DNA from: Flavipsychrobacter sp.
GTDB taxonomy: Bacteria > Bacteroidota > Bacteroidia > Chitinophagales > Chitinophagaceae
Assembly (NCBI GenBank): GCA_021155965.1
Contig: JAJNBJ010000003.1
Span: forward strand, 182,385-246,384
Reading direction: 5' to 3'
DNA length: 64,000 nucleotides
The position numbers and the translations under genes are program-made. The notes under the pieces are model-generated. The model ran no database searches. It saw only the letters and a program-made list of their open reading frames with translations, and had not been told where the DNA came from. Positions 1 to 8,290 of the stretch are shown here, one piece after another. Position 1 is the stretch's first letter. Every line of letters begins with the position of its first letter.

Positions 1-688
1 TTAATATCATAAACACCATGACCCGGGAAAGCGCCCCGCCCCTGCGGTTAAGAAAGAGAATATCCTCACTCCCTTTCTGTATGAGAGGTATATGATTGCG
101 CACATGATCCTTATATAACTTAATGTGCTTTACGGCCTCCTCACCTATTGGCACCAGCCGCTCTTTATTTCCTTTACCGATCACTTTTATAAAGCCCACA
201 TCAAGGTAAAGGTTTGTCAATTGCAGGCTTATCACTTCGCTCACCCGCAAGCCACAGCTATACATGGTTTCCAGCAGCGCATGGTTCCTGGTTCCCTCGG
301 GTTTGCTGTGGTCTATTGCGGCCAGCATCTTATCTATTTCTGCAAGGCTCAGCACATGTGGCAGCTTACGTTTGAGCTTGGGCGCATCCAGCAATTCAGT
401 AGGATCCCGCTTAATTACTTCTTCGAGTAACAGGTAACGAAAAAAGGATTTAACCCCGCTTAGTACCCTTGCCTGTGTTGCAGCAGATAACTCAAGGTCA
501 TAGATAGCTGCCATGAGCGATTGCAAGTGCTCCAGCTGAATACTCTCAACCGCAGTACCGGGATAGGCCTCCTGAACATGATCACGCAGCATAGCTACAT
601 CATGCAAGTACGCCTCTATCGTATTCTCTGACATAGAGCGCTCCAGTTGCAAATAAGCCTTAAAACCTTTTAAATACGCTTCCCACAT
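1..688 (-). CDS. Tyrosine recombinase XerC/XerD type (3' part beyond window)
   Basis: Site-specific tyrosine recombinase, probably one of the Xer pair that resolves chromosome dimers at dif. The 229 visible residues hold the N-terminal SAM-like core-binding domain (about 1-90) and the first part of the catalytic domain. The catalytic Arg lies in the GLRVSE motif (Arg148) and the beta-hairpin Lys in GKGNKER (Lys172). The HxxR box and the nucleophilic Tyr would lie outside the window, so truncation is by the window edge and not a visible defect. The start codon follows a CCCCTTTAGGGG element shared with the divergent aroQ. Xer type is not resolvable from this part; an integrase-like paralogue is possible but no other mobile-element genes are near. 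Confidence 0.88.
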   Translation of the reverse strand, partial: MWEAYLKGFKAYLQLERSMSENTIEAYLHDVAMLRDHVQEAYPGTAVESIQLEHLQSLMAAIYDLELSAATQARVLSGVKSFFRYLLLEEVIKRDPTELLDAPKLKRKLPHVLSLAEIDKMLAAIDHSKPEGTRNHALLETMYSCGLRVSEVISLQLTNLYLDVGFIKVIGKGNKERLVPIGEEAVKHIKLYKDHVRNHIPLIQKGSEDILFLNRRGGALSRVMVFMIL

Positions 689-689
689 A

Positions 690-775
690 CCCCTGCCCCC
701 TAAAGGGGAACCACAAATTTAGCCATTTAACAATACCATCAAGAAATATGAGAAAGCCCCTTTAGGGGTTTGGGG
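690..775. repeat. Inverted pair of CCCCTTTAGGGG promoter elements
   Basis: Two arms face outward between the divergent xer and aroQ genes. The left arm (690-708) reads CCCCTTTAGGGGGCAGGGG towards xer, and the right arm (757-775) reads CCCCTTTAGGGGTTTGGGG towards aroQ. Each contains the palindrome CCCCTTTAGGGG followed by a G-rich tract. The right arm is copied almost unchanged at 45769-45787, and a third copy lies at 9051-9068. A TATCTTG sequence (784-789 region) directly follows the right arm and resembles the Bacteroidota -7 box. Function is inferred only. Confidence 0.6.
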
Positions 776-793
776 TTTTTCTTATCTTGCGCT

Positions 794-1222
794 ATGCTTC
801 AGTTAGCTATCATTAATGGCCCGAACCTGAACCTGCTTGGTATGCGGGAACCGCATATTTATGGCAGCCAGAGCTTTGACCAATATTTTGAAGCGCTAAA
901 AAAGCGCTTCACATCTGTGAGCCTGGAGTATTACCAGAGCAATGTAGAAGGAGAACTTATCAATCATCTGCATGGCTGCATGGGTAAGGTACAGGGCATT
1001 ATACTGAATGCAGGCGCTTATACCCATACAAGCATAGCCATTGCAGATGCGATTGCCGCTATTAGCATACCAGTAGTTGAAGTGCATATTTCCAATGTGC
1101 TGGCACGGGAGGATTATCGCAAGACATCCTTTATAGCGCCAAAATGTGTGGGTTCTATCAGTGGATTGGGGATGAATGGTTATGCACTTGCCGTGCAACA
1201 TTTTATAGATGCTAACCCCTGA
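794..1222 (+). CDS. aroQ: 3-dehydroquinate dehydratase, type II
   Basis: Cytosolic shikimate-pathway enzyme that converts 3-dehydroquinate to 3-dehydroshikimate by trans dehydration. The 142-residue length is typical of the type II dodecameric family. Visible motifs are INGPNLNLLG at the N-terminus, the catalytic Tyr in HIYG (Tyr23), the substrate-binding stretch LNAGAYTHTS (about 71-80) and EVHISN with the catalytic His (His98). An upstream in-frame TTG at 770 lies inside the promoter repeat and would add eight residues the family lacks, so the ATG at 794 is chosen. The -7-like box ends only about four bases before this ATG, suggesting a leaderless mRNA. The 3' end overlaps the convergent fmt gene by 11 bases. 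Confidence 0.95.
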   Translation: MLQLAIINGPNLNLLGMREPHIYGSQSFDQYFEALKKRFTSVSLEYYQSNVEGELINHLHGCMGKVQGIILNAGAYTHTSIAIADAIAAISIPVVEVHISNVLAREDYRKTSFIAPKCVGSISGLGMNGYALAVQHFIDANP

Positions 1223-2144
1223 AGCCTCTCAGGAAGTCGGTTACCGGCATTCTTTTCTTTCCCTCTTGCTGTAGGTCGTTAATGTAGATCCAGCCATCCT
1301 TTGCGGCGAAACGGAGGTATGAGGTATTGTCTGTGTCATATTTTCCAGGGGCAACAGAATGGCTTTCGGACTTGAAAGTAATGTTGTAGACTTTTATCAT
1401 TTTATCGCCCAGCTTAGTTATTGCTGCGGGATAAGGAGACAGGCCGCGAACAAAATTGTTTATTTCCGCACCCGGTCTTTCCCAATTGATAACGGTATCT
1501 TCTTTAAAAATCTTCGGAGCGTGTTTAATAGTTTGCTCATCTACGTTATCCTGCGGTATCTCCTCCAGTGTACCTGCGGCAAGGCCTTTCACTGTTGTCA
1601 CTAACAATTCAGCACCCGCAACCATCATTTTATCGTGCAATGTACCGGCATTATCTTCAGGCAGTATGGGCACTTTTTCCTGGAGGAGTATATTCCCGGT
1701 ATCAATCTGTTGTTTCAGCTTAAAGGTGGTCACGCCAGTTTCTGTTTCACCATTCATAATGGCCCTGTTGATAGGCGCGGCACCACGATACTGCGGCAGC
1801 AACGAGCCATGCACATTTATAGTACCCATCGGCGGCATATTCCAAACCACCTCAGGCATCATTCGGAAAGCCACAACTATCTGCAGGTCGGCATTAAGGT
1901 TTTTGAGTTGTTCTAAAAATTCCGGCGACTTCATTTTTTCCGGCTGCAATACCGGCAAACCTTTATTTACTGCATACTGCTTTACTGCTGATGCCTGCAA
2001 TTGCATACCCCTGCCGGCAGGCTTATCGGGAGCTGTTACTACTGCCACAATATTTGCACCAGCCTCAACCAATGCGCTTAGAGACGCAACTGCAAAATCG
2101 GGTGTACCAAAAAACACTATGTTTAACTGCTCAAACGTCTTCAT
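1212..2144 (-). CDS. fmt: Methionyl-tRNA formyltransferase
   Basis: Transfers a formyl group from 10-formyltetrahydrofolate to initiator Met-tRNA, needed for bacterial translation initiation. The 310-residue length is normal. The N-terminal formyltransferase fold starts with IVFFGTPDFA, and the catalytic triad is visible as Asn110 and His112 in INVHGSLLP and Asp148 in QQIDTGN. The C-terminal OB-like domain (about 205-310) includes FVRGLSPYPAA. A consensus -7 box (TAGCTTTG) lies eight bases before the ATG. The gene is convergent with aroQ and overlaps its last codons. Confidence 0.96.
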   Translation of the reverse strand: MKTFEQLNIVFFGTPDFAVASLSALVEAGANIVAVVTAPDKPAGRGMQLQASAVKQYAVNKGLPVLQPEKMKSPEFLEQLKNLNADLQIVVAFRMMPEVVWNMPPMGTINVHGSLLPQYRGAAPINRAIMNGETETGVTTFKLKQQIDTGNILLQEKVPILPEDNAGTLHDKMMVAGAELLVTTVKGLAAGTLEEIPQDNVDEQTIKHAPKIFKEDTVINWERPGAEINNFVRGLSPYPAAITKLGDKMIKVYNITFKSESHSVAPGKYDTDNTSYLRFAAKDGWIYINDLQQEGKKRMPVTDFLRGFRG

Positions 2145-2152
2145 TCGGGATG

Positions 2153-2160
2153 CAAAGCTA
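2153..2160 (-). promoter_or_regulatory. Putative -7 box of fmt
   Basis: On the minus strand the sequence TAGCTTTG matches the Bacteroidota -7 consensus TAnnTTTG exactly and ends eight bases before the fmt start codon. No -33 element was assigned. Confidence 0.45.
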
Positions 2161-2183
2161 ACTTTAATGGGGGATGAAGGAAT

Positions 2184-2378
2184 TTATGCTTCTATTGCTG
2201 TTAAAACATCTTTTACAATCTTGGGATGAAGTGATCTTGCAGCGTGGAAAGGGACTACAACTCTTACACTTCCTTTCATGTAAATTCTATGACTACCCTT
2301 ACTGCGAACCAATGTATATCCTGCTTTAAGTAACATACTTTCAGCTTCCTTCGCATTCAATATAGGCAACTTAGGCAA
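2184..2378 (-). CDS. hicA: HicA-type mRNA interferase toxin
   Basis: Small type II toxin of the HicA/YcfA family, an RNase with a double-stranded-RNA-binding-like fold that cleaves mRNA when not held by HicB. The 64 residues start MPKLPILNAKEA, which matches the usual family N-terminus; the catalytic His is in KGSHRIY (His30), followed by the strand VRVVVPFH. The start codon is TTG at 2378, inside the end of hicB (8-base overlap); the next in-frame ATG would remove the first 14 residues of the domain. Order and overlap indicate translational coupling to the antitoxin. Confidence 0.85.
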   Translation of the reverse strand: MPKLPILNAKEAESMLLKAGYTLVRSKGSHRIYMKGSVRVVVPFHAARSLHPKIVKDVLTAIEA

Positions 2379-2595
2379 CCTTTACCTCCATTGTTGTCGT
2401 AAGTATTTCTTTATTCAAAGAGGTTTCGATTTCTTCTTTACTCATCGTTTCCAAATAAAGGTCTATTGCCTCCCTAATATTAGCCTTTGCTTCTTCAAAG
2501 CTATCTCCCTGGGAATGACAACCAGGTAATTCGGGACAATAAACATAGTATCCGTGTGCATCTTCTGTAAAAACAACGTTGACCTTGTATACCAT
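2371..2595 (-). CDS. hicB: HicB-type antitoxin
   Basis: Antitoxin partner of the adjacent HicA. The 74 residues form the partial-RNase-H-like HicB fold (VNVVFTEDAHGYYVYCPELPGCHSQGDSFEEAKANI split over strands and a helix), with no C-terminal DNA-binding helix-turn-helix or ribbon-helix-helix domain visible, so this is the short HicB variety and autoregulation would need another element. It precedes hicA, and a TAAATTTG -7 box lies 16 bases upstream. The module sits between fmt and a membrane TPR gene with no other mobile signature. Confidence 0.85.
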   Translation of the reverse strand: MVYKVNVVFTEDAHGYYVYCPELPGCHSQGDSFEEAKANIREAIDLYLETMSKEEIETSLNKEILTTTMEVKVA

Positions 2596-2611
2596 GCTAT
2601 TATTTTAAATA

Positions 2612-2619
2612 CAAATTTA
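2612..2619 (-). promoter_or_regulatory. Putative -7 box of hicBA
   Basis: Minus-strand TAAATTTG matches TAnnTTTG and ends 16 bases before the hicB ATG, a plausible distance for a short leader with a transcription start a few bases downstream of the box. Confidence 0.4.
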
Positions 2620-2628
2620 CCAATTTTG

Positions 2629-4506
2629 TTACAACCTTCCTTCTTTCTGCATAACCGCCATAGCATTCAGCGCCTGGGGGTACTGAGGGTTAGACTTGAG
2701 GGCATGCCGCCAGCAATCAATAGCCTCGGGATACCTCTTTTCAACATAGAAATTCACGCCAATGTTGAAGAACATTTCATCAAGCTTTGGATAGCGCGGG
2801 TATAACTCCTGTACTTTCTTCAGGTTATAAATGGCACTATCCGGCTCCTTCAGCTTAAAATGCGCCATCCCCCTGTTCAGGTATCCCGAAACAAAGGCAG
2901 GGTTGATGTCGATCGCCTTGCTGAAGTACCGTATACCCAAACGTATACTCTCCCGCTTCTTCTGCTCATCTTGTATATAGTCTGCACCGTTTACATAGGA
3001 TGAAGCCACATCAGCATTTACCAATACGCTGTTGGGCGCAACCTTTATGTCCTCAAAGAATAAAGTATGATCATTTTTCCAGAATTTGGCACGGTCAACA
3101 GTCTTGAAACTGCAAAGCCCGAGCAACACCAACAGACCTCCTCCCAGTGCAACTTTACCCACCACTTCTGACTTTATTTTCTGTGTGCCCAGGTTCAGGA
3201 GGAACGCTACAGCAAGGCAGAAACCCAAAGAAGAATGGTAACTGAGACGTTCGCCCATTGTGCCGCCTATGTTGAATATAAGGTTGCATACCAACGCAAT
3301 GTTGATGAGGTAGAACGCGATAGCAAAGCTTAATACATGGCGCCGTTTGAAATAATAGAACAACAACCTGATGAGGCCAATGTGAACAATGATAGACAGC
3401 CATACCTGTGGATGTCCAAAGTCCTTGTATGCTATCGTATTGTAAGAATAATCTGCTGAAAGCGGGTGCGGGAATATCAGCAGCTTCAGGTAATTAAGTG
3501 TAGTTGAAATCTGCGTAGCCAGTTTTTCAGTATCGGTAGCAAGTGCATATGGATTATTCAGGATATCATGTTCCGAGTCCTTACTCATCTCCCCAACTAT
3601 CTGCAATCGTATGACTATGTATAATGCCATTACTCCATAGTACGGCAACGAAGCTGCAACACTTTTTGACAATGAGAAATTATTGAACAGATAAAAAGCC
3701 ATGGGCAACAAAAAGATCAGCCCGATAGCATATTCCTTCGACAGGAAGGCCAGGAAATAACATAACAAACCTGCAAACAGTGGCCACTTCTTTTCTTTGT
3801 TCTCCTCATATTTAAAGGCAAAAACGAAGGTGAGGCAGATGAACATCAGCGACATGATCTCGTCGCGGCTTTTTACATTCGCTATTACCTCCGTATGAAT
3901 TGGGTGCGCTGCAAACAAAACGGCAGTCATTAATGCTATCAGCGGGTTATTTTTCAATACTACCTTATGCAGGAAGTATAGCAACACAACCATTGACAAC
4001 GCGAATATGAATACCTGTATCACGTGACGGGTCTGCATTTGTTTGTTGAACCTTTCCTCCTGCGGGCCTGCCTCGCCGGCATGGGCGACAACACTGTCTA
4101 CCTTGGATTTTGGTATGGGCCCCATGAATTGCTGCTCTATAGCAAACGTAACTATCGATAAAGGCCTGTAACGGCCACCAGCCAACTGGTTACTGGAATT
4201 GAATTGCTTGTAATAACTGTCGAAAGCATCTTTCGTCAGGATGTCCAATATGCCGCTAAAACCTTCGTACACGTACTCATTCTTAGCTATTACAATTGTA
4301 TCGTCCAGGGCATATTCGTGCTTGAATGTATTAGCATAAAGCAGTATAGATAAAACGGCCACGAGCACAGCCTGTACTTTAAAATCTGTGAGCCATGCGG
4401 GCACCTTAATATCAGGAAATACCGGCGCCTTTACATAAGTGTCTTGCTTCGGTTTTGCCGCTACCGGCTGGGGCCTTGGGGTGGATTTTATATTACTTTT
4501 TGCCAT
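2629..4506 (-). CDS. TMTC-like polytopic membrane protein with C-terminal TPRs
   Basis: Large integral membrane protein resembling the TMTC/GT-C family (protein O-mannosyltransferase-like) with about ten hydrophobic segments followed by TPR repeats from roughly residue 545 to the end. A conserved acidic loop near the N-terminus (YALDDTIVI) and the segment HPIHTEVIANVKSRDEIMS are shared with the two paralogues in this window. Asp pairs in the first loop and DE motifs are typical of GT-C glycosyltransferases, but no substrate can be named. The ATG at 4506 (MAKSNIKS) is preferred over a TTG two codons upstream because it matches the paralogue start MAKSTKND. A TATATTTG box lies upstream. Confidence 0.72.
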   Translation of the reverse strand: MAKSNIKSTPRPQPVAAKPKQDTYVKAPVFPDIKVPAWLTDFKVQAVLVAVLSILLYANTFKHEYALDDTIVIAKNEYVYEGFSGILDILTKDAFDSYYKQFNSSNQLAGGRYRPLSIVTFAIEQQFMGPIPKSKVDSVVAHAGEAGPQEERFNKQMQTRHVIQVFIFALSMVVLLYFLHKVVLKNNPLIALMTAVLFAAHPIHTEVIANVKSRDEIMSLMFICLTFVFAFKYEENKEKKWPLFAGLLCYFLAFLSKEYAIGLIFLLPMAFYLFNNFSLSKSVAASLPYYGVMALYIVIRLQIVGEMSKDSEHDILNNPYALATDTEKLATQISTTLNYLKLLIFPHPLSADYSYNTIAYKDFGHPQVWLSIIVHIGLIRLLFYYFKRRHVLSFAIAFYLINIALVCNLIFNIGGTMGERLSYHSSLGFCLAVAFLLNLGTQKIKSEVVGKVALGGGLLVLLGLCSFKTVDRAKFWKNDHTLFFEDIKVAPNSVLVNADVASSYVNGADYIQDEQKKRESIRLGIRYFSKAIDINPAFVSGYLNRGMAHFKLKEPDSAIYNLKKVQELYPRYPKLDEMFFNIGVNFYVEKRYPEAIDCWRHALKSNPQYPQALNAMAVMQKEGRL

Positions 4507-4523
4507 TATCAATAAGTGATAGC

Positions 4524-4531
4524 CAAATATA
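4524..4531 (-). promoter_or_regulatory. Putative -7 box of the first TMTC-like gene
   Basis: Minus-strand TATATTTG, an exact TAnnTTTG match, ends 17 bases before the ATG at 4506 and lies in the 47-base gap between the two paralogous genes, suggesting separate transcription of the downstream copy. Confidence 0.4.
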
Positions 4532-4553
4532 GTAGTTTATCGCTTTTTTTGTA

Positions 4554-6416
4554 TCATTTTTGGGCTTGCAAGACATTATTAACATCATTCAGCGCCCTTT
4601 GCAGGCTGAGATCGTTGGGATATAATTTTTCTGAAACTGTGAGTGTCGCCTTCGCGTTCTCGTATTGCCTTTGCTGATAATATAGCATGCCTGCATGATA
4701 ATACATCTCTGGCAAGCGGGGATGAATGGGATATAATTTATAGATCTTGTCCAGGTCCATTACCATGCTGTCTGCATAGCCCAACTTCAGATAACCAATG
4801 CTCCTGTTCATATAGCCTAAAACATAATTATCCTGCATGCCAATAACTTTGTCGAATAGCCGTATCCCCCTCTTCAATTCCTCATTCTTTTTTTGCTCGT
4901 TTTGCTCAAAATCAGACCGGTTAATGAGCAGGGTGGCCACATTTGCGTTTACCAGGAAGCTATTTGGCGACGTATTAATATCCTGCATAAATAATGTTTC
5001 ATCGTTCTTCCAGTCTTTATTTCGGTGTATTGTTTTAAAACCACATAAGATAACAATTAACGTAATACCGCCTATCGCAAGGCCCTGCCTTGTCTGTATT
5101 GAACCAACCTTTTGAAGAACGATACTAAGCAGGTAAGCAATAGCGATCATAAAGCCCACGGAGGCATGAAAAATAAGCCGCTCCCCCATTGTAGCACCAA
5201 TATCGAACAGGAAATTATTGACCATCAGCAGGTTCAGGACATAGAATGCGATAGCAAAACTTAGAATGGGGTGTTTTTTCATGAACCAGAAAAACCCAAC
5301 AACCAACGCCACATGCGCCAGAATTGAGGCCCACACTAGCGGGTGTCCGAATTCTTTGTAGGGGATCTGGTTATAAGAATAGTCGGACGATAATGGATGA
5401 GGGAAAATGAGGAGCTTTAAATAATTTAAAGAAGTAGCGATCTCGGTTGCCAGCTTTTCTGAGGCCGATGCCCATGCGTATGGATTGATCTGAATATCGT
5501 CATCAGAAAGTTCGCTTCTTGGGCCTATTATCTGGAACCTTATAAATAGGTATACAGCCGCAACGGCAAAATATGGCAGTGATGCCAGGAGGCTTTTCTT
5601 TACAGTCTCCCTATTCAATAAATAAAATGCAACCGGCAACAATACGACCAACGTAATGGCGTACTCTTTTGAAAGGAATGCCAGGAAATAACTCAACAGA
5701 CCTAATACCAGCCACTTTTTACCACCCTGACCGCGGGTTTTGAAAGCACATATAAATGTGAGGCAAATGAACAGCAGCGACATTATCTCATCGCGGCTTT
5801 TCACGTTTGCTACTACTTCGGTGTGAATAGGATGGACAGCAAATAATAAAGCTGCTATAAATGCGGGCAGCGGGCTATTTTTGAATACCACACTCCTTAA
5901 AAACCATAGAAGGACTATTCCCATTAATGCATATAACAGCACATTCACTACATGTCTTACGTGCATTTCCTGTATGAACTTCTTTTCATATGGGGCTTCC
6001 TGTTCATACCCGATTCCGTAATTAATAATGCTATCTTTTGCGGGATCGGTTACGGCGCCAAAAAACTGCTGCTCAACGGCAAAAGTGGCTATGGATAGCG
6101 GCCTGTACCTTCCGCCGGATAACTGGTTAGTGGATTTAAGCTGTTCGTAGTAACTGAAATAGGCATCTTTCGTCATTATATCCTTTATGCCGGCAAAACC
6201 CTGGTGCACGTATTCATTTTTAAGAATAACTACGGTATCATCAAGCGCATATTCATGCTTAAATGTATTCCAGTAAAACGCGACCGACAGGACGGCTATG
6301 ATAATTGCCTGTATTTTAAAACTGTTATACCACTGGTTACCGGCATGATTATTTGCATCCAGTTGTGGCTCTGCAACGGAATGCATTACATTATCATTTT
6401 TAGTGCTTTTTGCCAT
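4554..6416 (-). CDS. TMTC-like polytopic membrane protein with C-terminal TPRs (paralogue)
   Basis: Tandem paralogue of the preceding gene on the same strand, collinear over its whole length. Shared landmarks are the N-terminal YALDDTVVILKNEYV loop, GGRYRPLSIATFA, HPIHTEVVANVKSRDEIMS and the TPR-like C-terminus (about 530-620). Ten or so membrane segments are expected. The family suggests a GT-C-type glycosyltransferase or a membrane scaffold; function is not determined. The start is the ATG at 6416; an upstream in-frame TTG (6431) lies inside the apparent -7 box TAAATTTG and so cannot be transcribed from it. Confidence 0.72.
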   Translation of the reverse strand: MAKSTKNDNVMHSVAEPQLDANNHAGNQWYNSFKIQAIIIAVLSVAFYWNTFKHEYALDDTVVILKNEYVHQGFAGIKDIMTKDAYFSYYEQLKSTNQLSGGRYRPLSIATFAVEQQFFGAVTDPAKDSIINYGIGYEQEAPYEKKFIQEMHVRHVVNVLLYALMGIVLLWFLRSVVFKNSPLPAFIAALLFAVHPIHTEVVANVKSRDEIMSLLFICLTFICAFKTRGQGGKKWLVLGLLSYFLAFLSKEYAITLVVLLPVAFYLLNRETVKKSLLASLPYFAVAAVYLFIRFQIIGPRSELSDDDIQINPYAWASASEKLATEIATSLNYLKLLIFPHPLSSDYSYNQIPYKEFGHPLVWASILAHVALVVGFFWFMKKHPILSFAIAFYVLNLLMVNNFLFDIGATMGERLIFHASVGFMIAIAYLLSIVLQKVGSIQTRQGLAIGGITLIVILCGFKTIHRNKDWKNDETLFMQDINTSPNSFLVNANVATLLINRSDFEQNEQKKNEELKRGIRLFDKVIGMQDNYVLGYMNRSIGYLKLGYADSMVMDLDKIYKLYPIHPRLPEMYYHAGMLYYQQRQYENAKATLTVSEKLYPNDLSLQRALNDVNNVLQAQK

Positions 6417-6428
6417 ATGTGGAAGTGC

Positions 6429-6436
6429 CAAATTTA
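6429..6436 (-). promoter_or_regulatory. Putative -7 box of the second TMTC-like gene
   Basis: Minus-strand TAAATTTG matches the consensus exactly and ends 12 bases before the ATG at 6416. It overlaps the alternative TTG start, which argues for the ATG. Confidence 0.45.
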
Positions 6437-6556
6437 ATCGATTTCATTGTTTACCGCATACCCTAAACCTCAGACTATAACATATAATTATCATGAAATT
6501 ATATCCATTCCACTTAAACCTTCTTATCTTAATATCGTCAAAAATGAAACGAGGGC

Positions 6557-7114
6557 ATGGCAGAGTTATCGGATAAAATGGATGACCATATGCTGGTTGC
6601 TTCTTTCAGGAATGAAAAACTAAAGGAAGCATCTTTTACCCAACTGGTGCGCAAGTACCAGGAGCGGCTTTACTGGCACATCCGCCGCATGGTGGTAACA
6701 CATGATGATACCAACGATATACTGCAGAATGTGTTCATCAAAGTATGGAAAAACCTGGGGGATTTCAGGGAAGAGTCCAACCTGTATACCTGGCTGTACC
6801 GTATAGGCACCAACGAGGCGCTTTCGTGGATGGAGCAACAAAAACGGCGGTCATCTGTATCGATCGACGATACTGAAGTTTTTACAGGGAAACTGACCTC
6901 TGAAAAAGATTTTGACAGTAATAAAATAGAATGGCGGCTGCAACAGGCGATACAATCATTACCTGAAAAACAAAAAGTTGTATTTAATTTGCGGTATTAT
7001 GACGAAATGCCATATGAGGATATGGCCAATGTATTGGGAACATCGGTAGGGGCGTTAAAAGCGTCGTATCACCATGCAGTAAAAAAGGTAGAGGCTTTTC
7101 TGAAGGAAAATTAA
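6557..7114 (+). CDS. ECF-type RNA polymerase sigma factor
   Basis: Group IV sigma-70 factor of 185 residues. Region 2 covers about residues 25-95, with FTQLVRKYQERLYWHIRR, DILQNVFIKVW and the -10 recognition part YTWLYRIGTNEALSW. Region 4 covers about 130-180, with LPEKQKVVFNLRYYDEMPYEDMA and the helix-turn-helix GTSVGALKASYHHAVKK. The gene is followed after 31 bases by a single-span membrane protein and then a Spy-like periplasmic protein, which fits a sigma/anti-sigma/target stress operon. The signal it answers is unknown. Confidence 0.93.
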   Translation: MAELSDKMDDHMLVASFRNEKLKEASFTQLVRKYQERLYWHIRRMVVTHDDTNDILQNVFIKVWKNLGDFREESNLYTWLYRIGTNEALSWMEQQKRRSSVSIDDTEVFTGKLTSEKDFDSNKIEWRLQQAIQSLPEKQKVVFNLRYYDEMPYEDMANVLGTSVGALKASYHHAVKKVEAFLKEN

Positions 7115-7145
7115 ACTTAGGGCTTGAAAAAACATCTAAAAGGCG

Positions 7146-7793
7146 ATGAATAAAGATAACGGCATATTACAGGAATTGGTGGAGATGGGCAGCCCACTGG
7201 CCATGCTTCCACGCACAATGCCGTATCATGTGCCGGATGGTTATTTTACGCAATTATCTAATACGATCCAAGGCAGTGAGATAGAATGGAATGAACCAGA
7301 CATTATACCCGGGTGGAGCAAGAAAATGCCCTACAAGGTCCCCGATGGGTATTTTGAACATCTTACCGGCAGCATCGTATCTTCTGCAATTGCCCACGGT
7401 GCATCAAAAGCACCTTACAGTGTTCCGGACGGGTATTTTGAGCAATTACCTGCACAAATACTGAAAGCGGCTATGGCTGCGCACCCTGAAGTAAAAACTC
7501 CCCCGAACAAGCGCCTCAACCTTTTCCGCTCAGTTCAGTGGGCGGCGGCAGCTATATTTATACTATTTATGGGCGTTGGGGCATACATTACATTTTCCAA
7601 TACAGGGCAGCCCGGCAGCGAAAACATGCTTGCCGCTGTATCTAATAAAGAATTACATGACTATGTGCAGATCAATTACCGGGTGGATATAGACAAAGTA
7701 GAAGGGGCGACCAATTTAAACGACCTTCAATTGGATGACGAGGATATTATAGAATATTTAAATGAGACAGGATGGGATTTCGTGGAATTGTAA
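7146..7793 (+). CDS. Single-span membrane protein with three VPDGYF motifs, candidate anti-sigma factor
   Basis: The 215-residue protein has an N-terminal part carrying three spaced copies of a short motif, MPYHVPDGYF (25-34), MPYKVPDGYF (61-70) and PYSVPDGYF (90-98), each followed by a leucine/isoleucine-bearing helix start. One hydrophobic segment lies at about 132-150 (AAAAIFILFMGVGAYI), and the acidic C-terminus would be periplasmic. Position directly after an ECF sigma gene and the topology (cytoplasmic N-terminus, one span) suggest an anti-sigma factor, with the motif repeats as candidate sigma-binding segments. No zinc-binding anti-sigma motif (HxxxCxxC) is present. The function is inferred from context only. 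Its end overlaps no real start, as the next gene begins 21 bases later. Confidence 0.65.
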   Translation: MNKDNGILQELVEMGSPLAMLPRTMPYHVPDGYFTQLSNTIQGSEIEWNEPDIIPGWSKKMPYKVPDGYFEHLTGSIVSSAIAHGASKAPYSVPDGYFEQLPAQILKAAMAAHPEVKTPPNKRLNLFRSVQWAAAAIFILFMGVGAYITFSNTGQPGSENMLAAVSNKELHDYVQINYRVDIDKVEGATNLNDLQLDDEDIIEYLNETGWDFVEL

Positions 7794-7813
7794 ATGGCGC
7801 ACGTAACAGGTTT

Positions 7814-8290
7814 ATGAAAAAGTTTTTAGCAATCGTTTCAATAATTTTTTTGACCAGTATCACTGCAATAGCCCAGCGCAGTGAGCATAAAGAACGCATA
7901 CATGCCGCAAAAATGGCTTACATCATTGACAGGCTTAACCTAACCTCCCAACAGTCGTCACATTTTATACCTCTTTATAACGACTTCGAAAATGAAGTAC
8001 GGGATATGCGCCACAATGTTTTCAGGAAATATAAGGGCACAGACCTGCGCGATGCAGATGATGAAACATCACGCCAGTTCATAGACGACAACCTGGACTA
8101 CCAGCAGCAAGTAATCGATATCAAGCGCAAGTACAATGATCAGTTCCTGAAGATCATTTCGCCGCAGCAAGTTGCAGAACTGCACAAGGCAGAGCGGGAA
8201 TTCAAGCAGATGCTCATCAAGCGGCTGGAGAACAGGCAGCACAGGCAAGGTCCGGGGGGCAGGTTCAACGGCAGACGTGGCGGGTATTAA
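7814..8290 (+). CDS. Spy/CpxP-like periplasmic helical protein
   Basis: A 158-residue exported protein with a signal peptide (MKKFLAIVSIIFLTSITAIAQ, cleavage after AIAQ) and a fully helical, charged mature part rich in Glu, Arg and Gln. The stretch MAYIIDRLNLTSQQSSHFIPLYNDFE resembles the LTxxQ region of the Spy/CpxP/CnrX family of periplasmic chaperones and stress sensors, and the tail is Arg/Gly-rich. The ATG at 7814 is chosen because it opens the signal peptide; an earlier in-frame start would place it internally. It is the third gene of the sigma operon and could be a periplasmic sensor or target. Its last bases overlap the convergent MBL gene. Confidence 0.72.
   Translation: MKKFLAIVSIIFLTSITAIAQRSEHKERIHAAKMAYIIDRLNLTSQQSSHFIPLYNDFENEVRDMRHNVFRKYKGTDLRDADDETSRQFIDDNLDYQQQVIDIKRKYNDQFLKIISPQQVAELHKAEREFKQMLIKRLENRQHRQGPGGRFNGRRGGY

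Noticed and set aside
1..688. Tyrosine recombinase as an integrase of a genomic island
   Set aside because: It has the normal Xer layout, and no attachment repeats, tRNA junction or phage genes are near; tRNA-Gln at 12.6 kb is far away.
2629..6416. Tandem TMTC-like genes as one frameshifted gene
   Set aside because: Each copy is full length with its own start, -7 box and C-terminal TPRs.
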